Shown piece after piece: positions 63,393 through 64,000 of a stretch of DNA of 64,000 nt. The stretch comes from Nemertoderma westbladi. Lineage: Eukaryota; Xenacoelomorpha; Nemertodermatida; Nemertodermatidae. A program made the translations under genes and the position numbers. Location of the stretch: NCBI GenBank assembly GCA_032718475.1, contig JAUCBJ010001302.1:1-64000 (forward strand). Reading direction: 5' to 3'. The notes below the pieces were generated by a model, which worked only from the letters and a program-made list of their open reading frames with translations, did not search any database and was not told the DNA's origin. The number at the start of each line of letters is the position of its first letter. Position 1 is the first letter of the stretch.

Positions 63393-64000
63393 TAGGATCA
63401 TTTCGGTTCATATCGTTCACACTTAAGGACTATTCGGCTGATACAAACATTATATCGATTATTCAATCGTTTGCGCGTACCAATATCATCGTATGTTACT
63501 GATACAAAACCGTGAAGCAAGTCGTAGGAGACAGTACAAGTCAAGTAAAAGCTTTTTGTTCTGTCTGATAATAAATTAGTGTGAGGGAGTCCCGGTGGTG
63601 TACGAGAAATTTTCTAGACAACTTCAAACTATAATTATGTTGTAATCATCTAATGAATTATAGAAGCTGTTGTGATTATAGACTTACAATTTGTGAAGTA
63701 CTAAGTTTGGTTTCATTTCTTAAAAATTCACCGACTTATTAACATTCGTACGTTTTCGACGACGACGGACGGTTAACGTTATAGCGGTTAATGGTCCCAG
63801 TACGCTAAGGCTTACCTGGACTTACGTGACCCGCCGACCGCCCCACAATTATAACCAATCCATTAATAATTATATACAAATGAAATTATGTAATAAAATA
63901 CACTGCATCAAATTATTCCCGATTAACGTTTTTTCAACATTTTGAAAAGCAACGACAAAGTTGATATAAATTAAACGTACGCACAGGGCAAGGTTGTTTT
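63393..64000. other. Intron-like or intergenic DNA at right edge
   Basis: No exon or repeat is supported here. Confidence 0.4.

Overview
The window reads as intron-rich, AT-rich nuclear DNA of a metazoan, probably a marine invertebrate. Two large BEL/Pao-type LTR retrotransposons (a lineage known from animals), fragments of a Ty3/Gypsy integrase, tRNA-like SINEs, many foldback/MITE-like elements and long minisatellites fill it. The only clear host gene is a zinc transporter of the SLC30A (ZnT2/3/4/8-like) family on the + strand. No bacterial features are present and no species is claimed.

Layout. 1-14.3 kb: a minus-strand BEL/Pao element whose 3' end runs off the left edge. It has an intact 2826-aa Gag-Pol ORF (2772-11252) and a separate 667-aa ORF of unknown function in the env position (15-2018). 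14.7-19.0 kb: a 50-bp satellite of about 62 + 7 copies, split by an unrelated ~0.8-kb segment. 19.7-19.9 kb: a short inverted-repeat-bounded, Pol III-type element with what I read as a hammerhead ribozyme between its A and B boxes. 20-35 kb: intron-like DNA with candidate first exons of the transporter (20078, 25261), a candidate internal exon (31165), a 22-bp array, a 44-bp array, a SINE and six or more inverted-repeat elements. 35.3-41.5 kb: a huge TTCCCA/CATTCCCA-type minisatellite that switches strand once, with two direct copies of a broken Gypsy integrase segment. 41.6-43.46 kb: a very homogeneous 36-bp satellite with a 612-bp higher-order period. 43.8-44.4 kb: two secure SLC30A exons (TM1, then TM2-TM3 with the HxxxD zinc site). 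48.5-60.8 kb: a complete 12,279-bp BEL/Pao-related element, probably in the next intron, with 1183-bp LTRs differing at only two sites and a 5-bp target-site duplication. 60.8-64 kb: intron-like DNA and a large foldback element.

The most unusual object is the 48.5-60.8 kb element. Its single 1522-aa ORF keeps Gag, zinc knuckles and protease. It jumps in frame over reverse transcriptase and most of RNase H to a short C-terminal RNase H-side remnant, and has no integrase. It also carries a cluster of cysteine-rich/basic accessory ORFs before the 3' LTR. With nearly identical LTRs it looks recently mobile but non-autonomous, like a metazoan counterpart of plant TR-GAG elements. The intact left element shows what a full-length relative looks like, although I cannot show the two are a helper pair.

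Most long ORFs between 35.3 and 43.5 kb are by-products of repeats whose length is a multiple of three or whose sequence lacks stop codons; they are not annotated as genes. Exon limits, domain limits and repeat limits were read by eye and are approximate unless exact bases are given.
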